Below the pieces are notes generated by a model. That model was not told the origin of the DNA. It saw only the letters and a program-made list of their open reading frames with translations, and made no database searches. Made by a program: the position numbers and the translations under genes. DNA of 64,000 nt from Micromonospora pisi (lineage in GTDB: Bacteria; Actinomycetota; Actinomycetes; Mycobacteriales; Micromonosporaceae), in NCBI RefSeq assembly GCF_003633685.1, contig NZ_RBKT01000001.1, forward strand, positions 5,022,001 through 5,086,000, written 5' to 3'. Within the stretch, counting starts at the first letter, position 1. Each line of letters begins with the position of its first letter. Below are positions 57,065-64,000 of this stretch, in pieces.

Positions 57065-59245
57065 GTGACGGACGATCGGATGGCGGTACGGGAACGGGCC
57101 GAGGCGGTGCTGCGCCGGCTCGCCGGTGAGCACGCCCGGCTGCGCGAGGACCAGTGGCGGGCGATCGAGGCGCTGGTGGTCGACCAGCGCCGGGTGCTCT
57201 GTGTGCAGCGCACCGGGTGGGGCAAGTCCGCGGTCTACTTCGTCGCCACCGCGCTGCTCCGCGCCGGTGGCACGGTGGAGGGCGGCGGCACGGTGGAGGG
57301 TGGCGGGGCGGGGCCGACCGTGATCGTGTCGCCGCTGTTGGCGTTGATGCGCAACCAGGTGGAAGCGGCGGCCCGGGCGGGCATCCAGGCCCGTACGATC
57401 AACTCCGCGAACCTGGACGAATGGGATGAGATTGCCGCCGAGATCCAGGCCGGTACGGTCGACGTCCTGCTGATCAGCCCGGAACGCCTGAACAACCCCG
57501 ACTTCCGGGACAGCGTCCTGCCCCGGCTCGCCGCCACCACCGGGCTGCTCGTGGTCGACGAGGCGCACTGCGTCTCGGACTGGGGGCACGACTTCCGCCC
57601 CGACTACCGGCGGCTGCGTACGTTCCTCGCCGGCCTGCCCGAGCGGACCCCGGTGCTCGCCACCACCGCCACCGCCAACCAACGGGTCACCGACGACGTC
57701 GCCGAGCAGCTCAACACCGGCAACGCCCAGGGTGACGTCGGGGACGCGCTGGTGCTGCGGGGGCCGTTGGACCGGGCCTCGCTGCGGCTCGCCGTACTCG
57801 ACCTGCCCAGCGCCGCGCACCGGCTCGGCTGGCTCGCCGACCACCTCGACCAACTCCCCGGCTCGGGGATCATCTACACCCTGACCGTCGCGGCGGCCGG
57901 TGAGACGGCCGAGTTCCTCCGCTCCCGGGGGTACGCCGTCGCCGCCTACACCGGCCAGTCCGACGACGCGGAGCGCCGCGCCGCCGAGCAGGACCTGCTC
58001 GACAACAAGATCAAGGCGTTGGTGGCGACGTCCGCGCTCGGCATGGGCTTCGACAAGCCGGATCTCGGCTTCGTGGCCCACCTCGGCGCGCCGCCGTCAC
58101 CGATCGCCTACTACCAGCAGGTCGGCCGGGCCGGTCGCGCGGTCGAGCACGCCGAGGTGCTGCTCCTGCCCGGGGTCGAGGACCAGGCGATCTGGCGTTA
58201 CTTCGCCTCGCTCGCCTTCCCGCCGGAGGACCAGGTCCGCTCGGTTCTCCGGGCGCTGCTCCCGGACCGTCCACTTTCCACACCCGCGTTGGAGCCGATC
58301 GTCGACCTGCGGCGTACCCGGCTTGAACTGATGCTCAAGGTCCTCGACGTGGACGGCGCGGTCCGTCGGGTGCGCGGTGGCTGGCTCGCCACCGGCGAAC
58401 CGTGGCACTACGACGAGGCCCGGCTGCGTCGGGTGGCCCAGGCGCGGACCGCCGAGCAGGAGGCGATGCGCGAGTACGCCGCCACCGGTGACTGCCGGAT
58501 GGAGTTTCTCCGCCGCTGCCTGGACGACCCCGAGGCCGTCCCCTGTGGACGGTGTGACAACTGTGCCGGCGCCCAGTACGACACCGCCGTCTCCGCTCCC
58601 GCCCTCGCCGCCGCGCAGGCGTGGCTCGGCCGTACCGGTGTCGACATCGCGCCGAAGAAGCTCTGGCCGACCGGGTTGGAGGCGGTCGGCGTACCGCTGC
58701 GCGGCAAGATCGCCCCGAGCGAGCAGGCACTGCCCGGCCGGGCCCTCGGCCGCCTCTCCGACCTCGGCTGGGGTGGTCGGCTGCGGGCCCTGGTGGCGCC
58801 GGAGGCGAGCGACGGCGTGATTCCCGACGACGTGGCCGCGGCCATGGTCGAACTGCTCCGGGACTGGTCACGTGGCGCCGACCCGTGGCCGGCCCGCCCG
58901 GTCGCGGTGGTCGCGATCGGCTCCCGGACCCGACCACGACTCGTGCACAGCCTCGCCGAGCGGATCGCCACCGTCGGCCGGCTGCCGCTGCTTGGCGAGG
59001 TGACCGCCCACGACGGTCCGTCCGGTGGCGGGCCGAGGGGCAACAGCGCCCAACGGGTACGGACGCTGCACGACGCCTTTGTCGTACCGGCTCCGTTGGC
59101 CGACGCTCTCGCCGGGCTGGCCGGCCCGGTGCTGCTGGTGGACGACGTGGTCGACTCAGGCTGGACCATGACCATGGTGTCCCGCCTGCTGCGGCGCTCC
59201 GGTGCGCCCGCCGTCCTCCCGCTGGCGCTCGCGGTCGCCGGTTGA
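57065..59245 (+). CDS. recQ: RecQ-family DNA helicase with C-terminal phosphoribosyltransferase-like domain
   Basis: SF2 helicase motifs in order: motif I QRTGWGKSAVYFVATALL, motif II LLVVDEAHCVSDWGHDFRP, motif III LATTATANQ, motif V LGMGFDKPDLGFVAHLG and motif VI YYQQVGRAGRAVEH. The zinc module has four cysteines (GDCRMEFLRRC and PCGRCDNC). Residues about 610-726 end in VLLVDDVVDSGWTMTMVSRL, a PRPP-binding loop, so the tail is a phosphoribosyltransferase-like domain in place of HRDC. An in-frame 18-base tandem duplication (57269-57304, GGTVEG twice) lies after motif I. It unwinds 3'-5' DNA. GTG start, probably leaderless. Confidence 0.92.
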   Translation: MTDDRMAVRERAEAVLRRLAGEHARLREDQWRAIEALVVDQRRVLCVQRTGWGKSAVYFVATALLRAGGTVEGGGTVEGGGAGPTVIVSPLLALMRNQVEAAARAGIQARTINSANLDEWDEIAAEIQAGTVDVLLISPERLNNPDFRDSVLPRLAATTGLLVVDEAHCVSDWGHDFRPDYRRLRTFLAGLPERTPVLATTATANQRVTDDVAEQLNTGNAQGDVGDALVLRGPLDRASLRLAVLDLPSAAHRLGWLADHLDQLPGSGIIYTLTVAAAGETAEFLRSRGYAVAAYTGQSDDAERRAAEQDLLDNKIKALVATSALGMGFDKPDLGFVAHLGAPPSPIAYYQQVGRAGRAVEHAEVLLLPGVEDQAIWRYFASLAFPPEDQVRSVLRALLPDRPLSTPALEPIVDLRRTRLELMLKVLDVDGAVRRVRGGWLATGEPWHYDEARLRRVAQARTAEQEAMREYAATGDCRMEFLRRCLDDPEAVPCGRCDNCAGAQYDTAVSAPALAAAQAWLGRTGVDIAPKKLWPTGLEAVGVPLRGKIAPSEQALPGRALGRLSDLGWGGRLRALVAPEASDGVIPDDVAAAMVELLRDWSRGADPWPARPVAVVAIGSRTRPRLVHSLAERIATVGRLPLLGEVTAHDGPSGGGPRGNSAQRVRTLHDAFVVPAPLADALAGLAGPVLLVDDVVDSGWTMTMVSRLLRRSGAPAVLPLALAVAG

Positions 59246-59273
59246 GCCGACGGTCGGGTGTGGAGGGTCGGGG

Positions 59274-60254
59274 TCAGCCGGGGCGGCCGAACCCGTGGAC
59301 CGGTTGGAACTCGACCCGTTCCAGTTGGACCGGCTTGCCGGCCCTCGGCGCGTGGATGATGTATCCGTCGCCGACGTAGATCCCGACGTGATGGATGTCG
59401 GCGTAGTAGAAGACCAGGTCACCTGGTTGCCGTTCGGCGCGGCTGATCCGTTTCACCGCCCGCCACTGCCGGGCGGCGTTGTGCGGCAGCTTGACCCCGG
59501 CCGTACGCCAGGCGGCGGAGGTCAGCCCGGAGCAGTCGTACCCGTCCGGGCCCTCGCCACCCCACTGGTAGCGCTTGCCCAGTTGCGCGTACGCGAACCG
59601 GACCGCCTTCGCGGCGGCGCCGTTGCCCAGGTCAGGCGGGCTGGGTGCGGTACGCGGAGCGGCGGGCTCCCGTTCACCGGCGGCGTCGCGCAGCCGGTCC
59701 AGTTGACGGATCTCCTGCTCGATGTGCTGCTTGCGGGCGGCGAGTTGGCGCTCCTGTGCGCGCTGCTGCGTGTCCAGGGTCCGTGCCGCGTCCCGGGCGG
59801 CGGCGAGCTGGTCGTGGGCGTCGGCCAGCCGTGCGATGACCCGGCGCTGGTCCCGGCTGAGTCGGTCCAGCATCAGCAGGGAGTTGAGCAGGTCGTTGGT
59901 GGTCGCGGTGAGCAGTGCGGAGACGGCGGCGAGGGGCTGCCCGCCGTGGCCCCGGTACGCCTGGGCGGCGAGCCGGGCCGCCTCCGTACGGTGGACGGCG
60001 AGCTCCTCGGCCAACGTGCCCAGTTCGCGGTCCAGTACGGCCGCCCTGGCCTGCGTCTCGCCCAGCTGCTCGCGCAGGTCATTGTACTGCTCGATGACGA
60101 TTTCGAGCTGCTCGGCCGCGGCGGCGAGCTGCTGCTCGGCGGTCTTGCCGGGTGGTTCGGCACCGGCGGGTTCGGGCGCGGAGGCGAGCGCCAGCATGAC
60201 GGACACCCCGGCAGCGAACGCCGCGGTGCGGCGCGGTACGACGGTTGTCGGCAC
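59274..60254 (-). CDS. Secreted NlpC/P60 peptidoglycan endopeptidase with coiled coil
   Basis: Signal peptide (about residues 1-32; TAAFAAGVSVMLALASAPEPA), long coiled coil (about 40-190; EQQLAAAAEQLEIVIEQYND), then a C-terminal NlpC/P60 domain with catalytic Cys in GPDGYDCSGLTSAAW, His in IHHVGIYVGDG and second His in YIIHAPRAG. It cleaves peptide stems of peptidoglycan, with the coiled coil as autoinhibitory or localising part, as in RipA-like proteins. GTG 60254 is selected to give a normal signal peptide; the frame is open to 60341 and would otherwise overlap the CsoR gene. Confidence 0.9.
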   Translation of the reverse strand: MPTTVVPRRTAAFAAGVSVMLALASAPEPAGAEPPGKTAEQQLAAAAEQLEIVIEQYNDLREQLGETQARAAVLDRELGTLAEELAVHRTEAARLAAQAYRGHGGQPLAAVSALLTATTNDLLNSLLMLDRLSRDQRRVIARLADAHDQLAAARDAARTLDTQQRAQERQLAARKQHIEQEIRQLDRLRDAAGEREPAAPRTAPSPPDLGNGAAAKAVRFAYAQLGKRYQWGGEGPDGYDCSGLTSAAWRTAGVKLPHNAARQWRAVKRISRAERQPGDLVFYYADIHHVGIYVGDGYIIHAPRAGKPVQLERVEFQPVHGFGRPG

Positions 60255-60310
60255 GACCTGTCCAACGACCGACCATCGACGTTGGCGACGGCATCGACCG
60301 AGATGGGCAT

Positions 60311-60331
60311 GGATACGACCGGGGGGTATCC
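60311..60331 (+). promoter_or_regulatory. CsoR-type operator overlapping -10 box
   Basis: GGATAC (60311-60316) and GTATCC (60326-60331) flank a G-rich spacer, the pattern of CsoR/RcnR operators. TATCCT (60327-60332) is a -10 box seven bases before the ATG at 60340, so the transcript is leaderless and the repressor would cover the promoter. Confidence 0.7.
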
Positions 60332-60339
60332 TGCTCGTC

Positions 60340-60747
60340 ATGACCCATCAGTCGCCGGCCGACCCCACTCCCGGCACCGCCTCGGGTGACGGCGCCGATC
60401 CTGCCGCCGTCGACGCTCCCGTCGATGCCGCCGCCGGCGCGCACTCCGGTGATAACACCGCGCATGGTCCATATTGGTATGCATCGGACAAGCAGGCGCT
60501 TCTCGGTCGGCTCCGCCGGATCGAGGGGCAGGTACGCGGCCTGCACCGGATGGTGGAGGAGGACACCTACTGCATCGACGTCCTCACCCAGATCTCGGCC
60601 GCGACCAAGGCGCTCCAGGCGGTCGCCGTCGGCCTGCTCGAAGGACACATCGCGCACTGCGTGATGGACGCCGCCCGGGACGGCGGCGACCCGGCCGCGA
60701 AGGTGAAAGAGGCGTCGGACGCCATCGCCCGACTCGTACGCTCCTAG
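60340..60747 (+). CDS. csoR: CsoR-family copper-sensing repressor, 135 aa
   Basis: The all-helical CsoR fold: LLGRLRRIEGQVRGLHRMVE, then CIDVLTQISAATKALQAVAV, GLLEGHIAHCVMDAA. The copper ligands are C78, H103 and C107, with the same 25 and 4 residue spacing as C36, H61 and C65 of M. tuberculosis CsoR. The 45-residue Ala/Pro-rich N-terminal tail is unusual. Copper binding should release it from the operator just upstream and turn on the copper chaperone and membrane protein genes. Confidence 0.95.
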   Translation: MTHQSPADPTPGTASGDGADPAAVDAPVDAAAGAHSGDNTAHGPYWYASDKQALLGRLRRIEGQVRGLHRMVEEDTYCIDVLTQISAATKALQAVAVGLLEGHIAHCVMDAARDGGDPAAKVKEASDAIARLVRS

Positions 60748-60758
60748 GAGACCAGCTG

Positions 60759-60977
60759 ATGCCCGTGACGTTTACCTACACCGTGGTCGGCATGACCTGC
60801 GAGCACTGTGTCCAGGCGGTCAGCGGTGAGCTGGCGGCGCTGCCCGGCGTGCAGGACGTGACGGTCGAACTGGCCACCGGAGCGGTGGCGGTGACCAGCG
60901 ACGCCCCGCTGACCGAGGAGCAGGTCCGGGCCGCGGTCGACGAGGCGGGCTACGAACTGGCCGGCTCCGGTGCCTGA
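60759..60977 (+). CDS. copZ: Copper chaperone (HMA domain), 72 aa
   Basis: A single heavy-metal-associated domain: TYTVVGMTCEHCVQAVSGEL with the MTCxxC metal site at residues about 12-17, then LPGVQDVTVELATGAVAVTS and EEQVRAAVDEAGYEL. It should bind Cu(I) and pass it to a transporter or to CsoR. GGAG stands nine bases before the ATG. The stop overlaps the next start by eight bases. Confidence 0.95.
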   Translation: MPVTFTYTVVGMTCEHCVQAVSGELAALPGVQDVTVELATGAVAVTSDAPLTEEQVRAAVDEAGYELAGSGA

Positions 60978-62004
60978 GCGCACCGGGCATTCCGCCACCG
61001 ACTCCGCCCCGGCGCCCGGGTCGTCGGAGTTGTCCCTGGAACCGACCGACCCGTCCGCGGGGCTGGCAGGGGTGGACGCGCCACCCGTACCGCCACCGGG
61101 CGGAGGCAGGATGGCCCTCGTTGTCGGCGGACTGGTCCTCGCCCTGATCGGCGGCTTCGGCCTCGGCCGGTTGAACACCGACAGCGCCGGCTCGGCCAAC
61201 CCGCCCGGCGTCAGCGGCGACCACACCCACGCCCCCGGCACCGCGCCGCACGAGCACGGCCCCGGTGCGACCACGACCGGCACCACCCCGGTCGGCACCG
61301 AACTGGGCGGACTCTCGCTCAGCGCCGCCGGGTTCACCCTGGTGCCGGCGAGCACCGCGTTCCAGGCCGGCCAGAGTCAGCCGTTCCAGTTCCAGGTGCT
61401 CGGCACCGACCGGAAACCGGTCACCAACTTCACGGTCGTCCACGACAAACCGCTGCACATGATCGTGGCCCGCCGCGACCTCTCCGGTTACCAGCACCTG
61501 CACCCGAGCATGGCCCCGGACGGGACCTGGAGCGTGCCGCTGACCCTGGCCACCCCCGGCATCTGGCGGGCGTACGCCGACTTCACCGCTGCGGACGCCA
61601 CCGGGAAGCAGGCCGCTGTCACGCTCGGCGTCGACCTGGTGGTGAACGGCGACTACGCGCCCCGTGTGCTGCCACCGGCGGCCCGGGAGGCGACGGTCGA
61701 CGAGTTCACCGTGACGTACGAGGGCACCCCGCAGGTGGGCGCCTCCGCCCCGATGATGTTCCGGGTCTTCGCCAACGGCAGCCCGGTCAACGATCTTGAG
61801 CGTTACCTGGGCGCGTACGGACACCTGGTCGCACTGCGCGGCGGCGACCTGGGGTACGTCCACGTGCACCCGGAGGAGCAACTTGTCGGCGGCGCGGTCA
61901 AGTTCTGGCTCGCCGTACCGAGCCCCGGCAACTACCGGCTCTTCTTCGACTTCCAACTCGCCGGGGTGGTCCGGACCGCCGAGTTCACCCTGACCGTTTC
62001 CTGA
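60970..62004 (+). CDS. Membrane-anchored protein of the copper operon, 344 aa
   Basis: A Pro-rich cytoplasmic N-terminus (about residues 1-45), one membrane helix (ALVVGGLVLALIGGFGLGRL, about 48-68), a His-rich linker (GDHTHAPGTAPHEHGPG) and two beta-sandwich domains: FQFQVLGTDRKPVTNFTVVH, HMIVARRDLSGYQHLHPSM, and YGHLVALRGGDLGYVHVHPEE. Each domain ends in an HLHP or HVHP motif, which could bind metal. The operon position suggests extracytoplasmic copper binding. No transporter gene follows. GTG start overlaps copZ. Confidence 0.82.
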   Translation: MPERTGHSATDSAPAPGSSELSLEPTDPSAGLAGVDAPPVPPPGGGRMALVVGGLVLALIGGFGLGRLNTDSAGSANPPGVSGDHTHAPGTAPHEHGPGATTTGTTPVGTELGGLSLSAAGFTLVPASTAFQAGQSQPFQFQVLGTDRKPVTNFTVVHDKPLHMIVARRDLSGYQHLHPSMAPDGTWSVPLTLATPGIWRAYADFTAADATGKQAAVTLGVDLVVNGDYAPRVLPPAAREATVDEFTVTYEGTPQVGASAPMMFRVFANGSPVNDLERYLGAYGHLVALRGGDLGYVHVHPEEQLVGGAVKFWLAVPSPGNYRLFFDFQLAGVVRTAEFTLTVS

Positions 62005-62025
62005 CCACCGACGGGGTGCGCGGCG

Positions 62026-62490
62026 TCAGCCGGCCCGGCGTACCGGACGCTGGGCCAGATAACGCAGCAGGTCGCGGATCAGCTGTTTCTCGTCGGCCGG
62101 CACGTTCGGGTCGGCGAGCCGGCTCAGGATCACCCGGAGGTCGGCGTCGGCCTGATCGTCTGCCCGCTTCCGGGTGCCAGCGCCCCGGGCGCCGCCGGTG
62201 GGGGGCCGTCCGGCCCGCTCCGCCGGCACCGGCTCACCGTCGGGCAGGCCGAGCGCCCGGAAGGCCGCCGTCACCGGTACGTCCAGCGCGGCGCAGAAGC
62301 CCCGCACCTTCGCCAGCTCCGGATAGTCGTGCCAGTCCCCGGCCAGCCAACGGAAGACCGTCGACCTGCCAACACCCGTATGCGCGGCCAGGTCGGTGAC
62401 GCTCCAACCCCGTTCGTCCTTGGCGTCGTCGATGGCTCGACGTACGAAGCGGGCGAATGCCGCCTGGGGTGAGTCCGATGCGGCACCCAT
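62026..62490 (-). CDS. XRE-family helix-turn-helix regulator, 154 aa
   Basis: The DNA-binding part covers residues about 8-75: FARFVRRAIDDAKDERGWSV, DLAAHTGVGRSTVFRWLAGD, and LAKVRGFCAALDVPVTAAFR. The rest is a charged helical tail (LRVILSRLADPNVPADEKQL). ATG 62490 (MGAASDSPQ) is favoured; AGGAG lies 15 bases upstream. Targets cannot be told; it may be autoregulatory. Confidence 0.85.
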   Translation of the reverse strand: MGAASDSPQAAFARFVRRAIDDAKDERGWSVTDLAAHTGVGRSTVFRWLAGDWHDYPELAKVRGFCAALDVPVTAAFRALGLPDGEPVPAERAGRPPTGGARGAGTRKRADDQADADLRVILSRLADPNVPADEKQLIRDLLRYLAQRPVRRAG

Positions 62491-62933
62491 TGTCAGTGGA
62501 CAGCCCTCTCCTGCTGGAGCACCACCTTTGCCCCCTGAGCGTAGTGGCAAAAGACTGCTCCGCCACCCAGGCGGGATCGACTAGTCTCGTGGCCGGGACC
62601 GAATGGCGGATCCCGCCGGTCGGACTGCCAGCTGTCCTGCCGGTCCCGCCGTTTCCGCTGGTTGCCACCCTCCCGAATCGAATTCCGGGGAGAGTGGGCG
62701 GTCCGTCCGGTCGCCAACGCGACACGGATCCTCGGAGCGATCTCCCGTTGGCCGGGGGGCAGCGGGAGATCGCCCCGACCTGCTGGTCACCACTCCCGGT
62801 GATCAGTTGAATCCACTATGCTCGACCCTCGCGTGGCCCGGTCGGTCGTACCCGAACCGATCAGCCAGGGCCGACCGCACCGCGTCCATCGTCCGTGGCG
62901 CTTCCGTTTTCGAGGCGAGTGAAGAGGATCAAC
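62491..62933. other. Divergent intergenic region
   Basis: Promoter region of two divergent genes. TATGCT at 62817-62822 and TACGCT on the minus strand near 62540 are possible -10 boxes. It contains the hairpin at 62737-62773 and no gene. Confidence 0.4.
62737..62773. terminator. 11-base inverted repeat hairpin
   Basis: GCGATCTCCCG (62737-62747) and CGGGAGATCGC (62763-62773) pair perfectly around a 15-base loop, in the gap between the XRE gene and the small membrane protein gene. With no gene ending nearby, it is either a leader structure or an attenuator rather than a normal terminator. Confidence 0.4.
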
Positions 62934-63338
62934 GTGGCTACTCCGGCCCCACCGCTTCCGCACCGACCCGGGGCGATCAGCCTGTTCTTCGTGGTCAAGG
63001 CCGCCGTCTTCGCGGCCGGTTTCTGGGCCTGGCTGCTGGTCCTCGTCGTCACCGGGACCGAGGTGGGCGGGCTGCACATCCTGGCCGCCACCGGGACGAT
63101 CATCACCACTCTGGTCTCGGTGCTGCTCGGCGTCCGGATGGCCCTGCAACGCAGTGCGGCCGACCGGCACGCCGAACTCAAACGGCTGCTCGTCGACATC
63201 TCCTGGAACGCGTTCGCCGCCGCGGGCAACGCGGAACCCGAGAGCAACGGCAACGTCGTACCGTTTCCGAGCACCGCGTTCGACGCGTCCCTGTCCGGAG
63301 GTACGTCGGGTGAGAGCAACGGCGACCGCCGCCACTGA
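62934..63338 (+). CDS. Small two-span membrane protein, 134 aa
   Basis: Two membrane helices (FFVVKAAVFAAGFWAWLLVLVV and LHILAATGTIITTLVSVLLGV; about residues 18-65) flank a short loop; the C-terminal half is cytoplasmic and Asn/Ser-rich. AGAGGA lies five bases before the GTG at 62934. No family is recognised. Confidence 0.7.
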   Translation: MATPAPPLPHRPGAISLFFVVKAAVFAAGFWAWLLVLVVTGTEVGGLHILAATGTIITTLVSVLLGVRMALQRSAADRHAELKRLLVDISWNAFAAAGNAEPESNGNVVPFPSTAFDASLSGGTSGESNGDRRH

Positions 63339-63356
63339 CCGGGTCGCCGGTAGCCG

Positions 63357-64000
63357 TCAGACCGGCGAAACCGTCCGATGTGGTTCGTCCAGCAGGGTGC
63401 GCAGACGGGGGTTGACCTGCCACTGCGACACCAGGCCCGCATATTCGGCCCGCTGCTGCGCGGTCGGCTCCGCGCCGGTGCGTCGCGCCCGCAGCAACAG
63501 GTTGCGCGGCGTGTGCTGGCTGTCGACGAACTCGACCACCTCGACCCGGTAACCGTGCAGCCGCAGCAGCCCGGCGCGGAGCGCGTCGGTGAGTACGTCG
63601 GCGAACCGTTCCCGCAGGATGCCCTCGCGGGTCAGCAGGTCGTACGGCTCCGGTGCCGGTTGGCTGCGCAACTGCCGGGCCAGGTCGTGATGGCAGCACG
63701 GCGCGGCGAGCACCCAGCGGGCGTTCCAGCGCACCGCCCGGGCCAGCGCCTCGTCGGTCGCCGTGTCACAGGCGTGCAGCGCCAGCACCAGGTCCGGTGC
63801 CGGTTCGACGACCGCGTCCAGGATGGTGCCGGCGACGAACCGTACCTGGTCGGCGCAGCCCAGTTCCTCGGCCAGTTCGGTGTTCCGCCGCCGCTGGTCC
63901 TCCCGTACGTCGACGCCGACCAGTTCGACGTCCACGCCCCGTCCGGTGAGGTACCGGTAGGCGGCGAAGGTCAGGTACGCGTTGCCGCAGCCGAGATCCA
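63357..64000 (-). CDS. SAM-dependent methyltransferase (methyltransferase_32 type), 5' end outside window
   Basis: The frame is open to the right edge, so the N-terminus is missing. The visible part begins with SAM motif I DLGCGNAYLTFAAYRYLTG, then VELVGVDVREDQRRRN, LVLALHACDTATDEALARAV, and APCCHHDLARQL. The HACDTATDEAL and PCCHH motifs are typical of methyltransferase domain 32. It probably methylates an RNA, protein or small molecule; family targets are mostly undefined. The C-terminus ends LRTLLDEPHRTVSPV. Confidence 0.88.
   Translation of the reverse strand, partial: DLGCGNAYLTFAAYRYLTGRGVDVELVGVDVREDQRRRNTELAEELGCADQVRFVAGTILDAVVEPAPDLVLALHACDTATDEALARAVRWNARWVLAAPCCHHDLARQLRSQPAPEPYDLLTREGILRERFADVLTDALRAGLLRLHGYRVEVVEFVDSQHTPRNLLLRARRTGAEPTAQQRAEYAGLVSQWQVNPRLRTLLDEPHRTVSPV

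Overview
The window is very GC-rich DNA with GTG and leaderless starts, GGAGG-type ribosome binding sites and actinobacterial gene families (XRE-TPR regulators, SigE-family sigma factor, HelR-type helicase, CsoR, DUF5946). Together with three copies of a palindrome with an AAGGGCCCCTTGTTAAC core, this suggests a Micromonosporaceae chromosome, probably Micromonospora or a close relative. The family-level call is an inference from gene content.

Bases 1-11426 look like the end of an integrated genetic element. The boundary is a 44-base 3' fragment of a tRNA-Arg(CCT) gene, the usual scar of integration into a tRNA gene. Inside are small unknown proteins, an XRE-TPR regulator with three GGAC(A/C)T repeats at an 11-base pitch upstream, a GNAT acetyltransferase, a YdcF-like gene broken by a 13-base tandem duplication, and a complete IS3-family insertion (4398-5727) with a 3-base target duplication. 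A lower-GC cargo block (6402-9421) follows: two convergent genes each carrying a HEPN-like RNxxxH motif with a nine-copy hexanucleotide repeat between them, and a membrane pentapeptide-repeat gene divergent from the second. This block is the best candidate in the window for an undescribed system, possibly defence. No integrase is visible, so the other end lies outside the window.

From 11427 onward the DNA reads as chromosomal core. 11.7-25.2 kb: beta-propeller protein, amidase, HelR-type RNA polymerase recycling ATPase divergent from a TetR regulator across a long palindrome, FMN reductase, BON-methyltransferase fusion, ABC-F protein, ROK-family protein, TPR protein, Smr protein and a membrane M28 peptidase. 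25.3-30.1 kb: a signalling operon of receiver-PP2C phosphatase, CHASE3 histidine kinase, single-domain response regulator and inositol monophosphatase-like protein. 30.1-35.0 kb: a secreted cell-wall protein with a possible c-di-AMP riboswitch leader, a membrane spermidine-synthase-like protein, a frameshifted glycerophosphodiesterase and a HAD hydrolase. 35.4-46.5 kb: hypotheticals, a HEAT-repeat protein, a large secreted subtilase, a DUF5946 gene, and a SigE-type sigma factor with a membrane partner.

46.6-64 kb: Tat-exported PhoX phosphatase, an SDR gene divergent from an HxlR regulator with two matching operators, a five-gene branched-chain amino-acid-type ABC transporter (a 26-codon coupling ORF joins the two permease genes), a lipoprotein, a RecQ helicase with a phosphoribosyltransferase-like tail, a NlpC/P60 hydrolase divergent from a CsoR-copper chaperone-membrane protein operon, an XRE regulator, a small membrane protein, and a methyltransferase that runs off the right edge.
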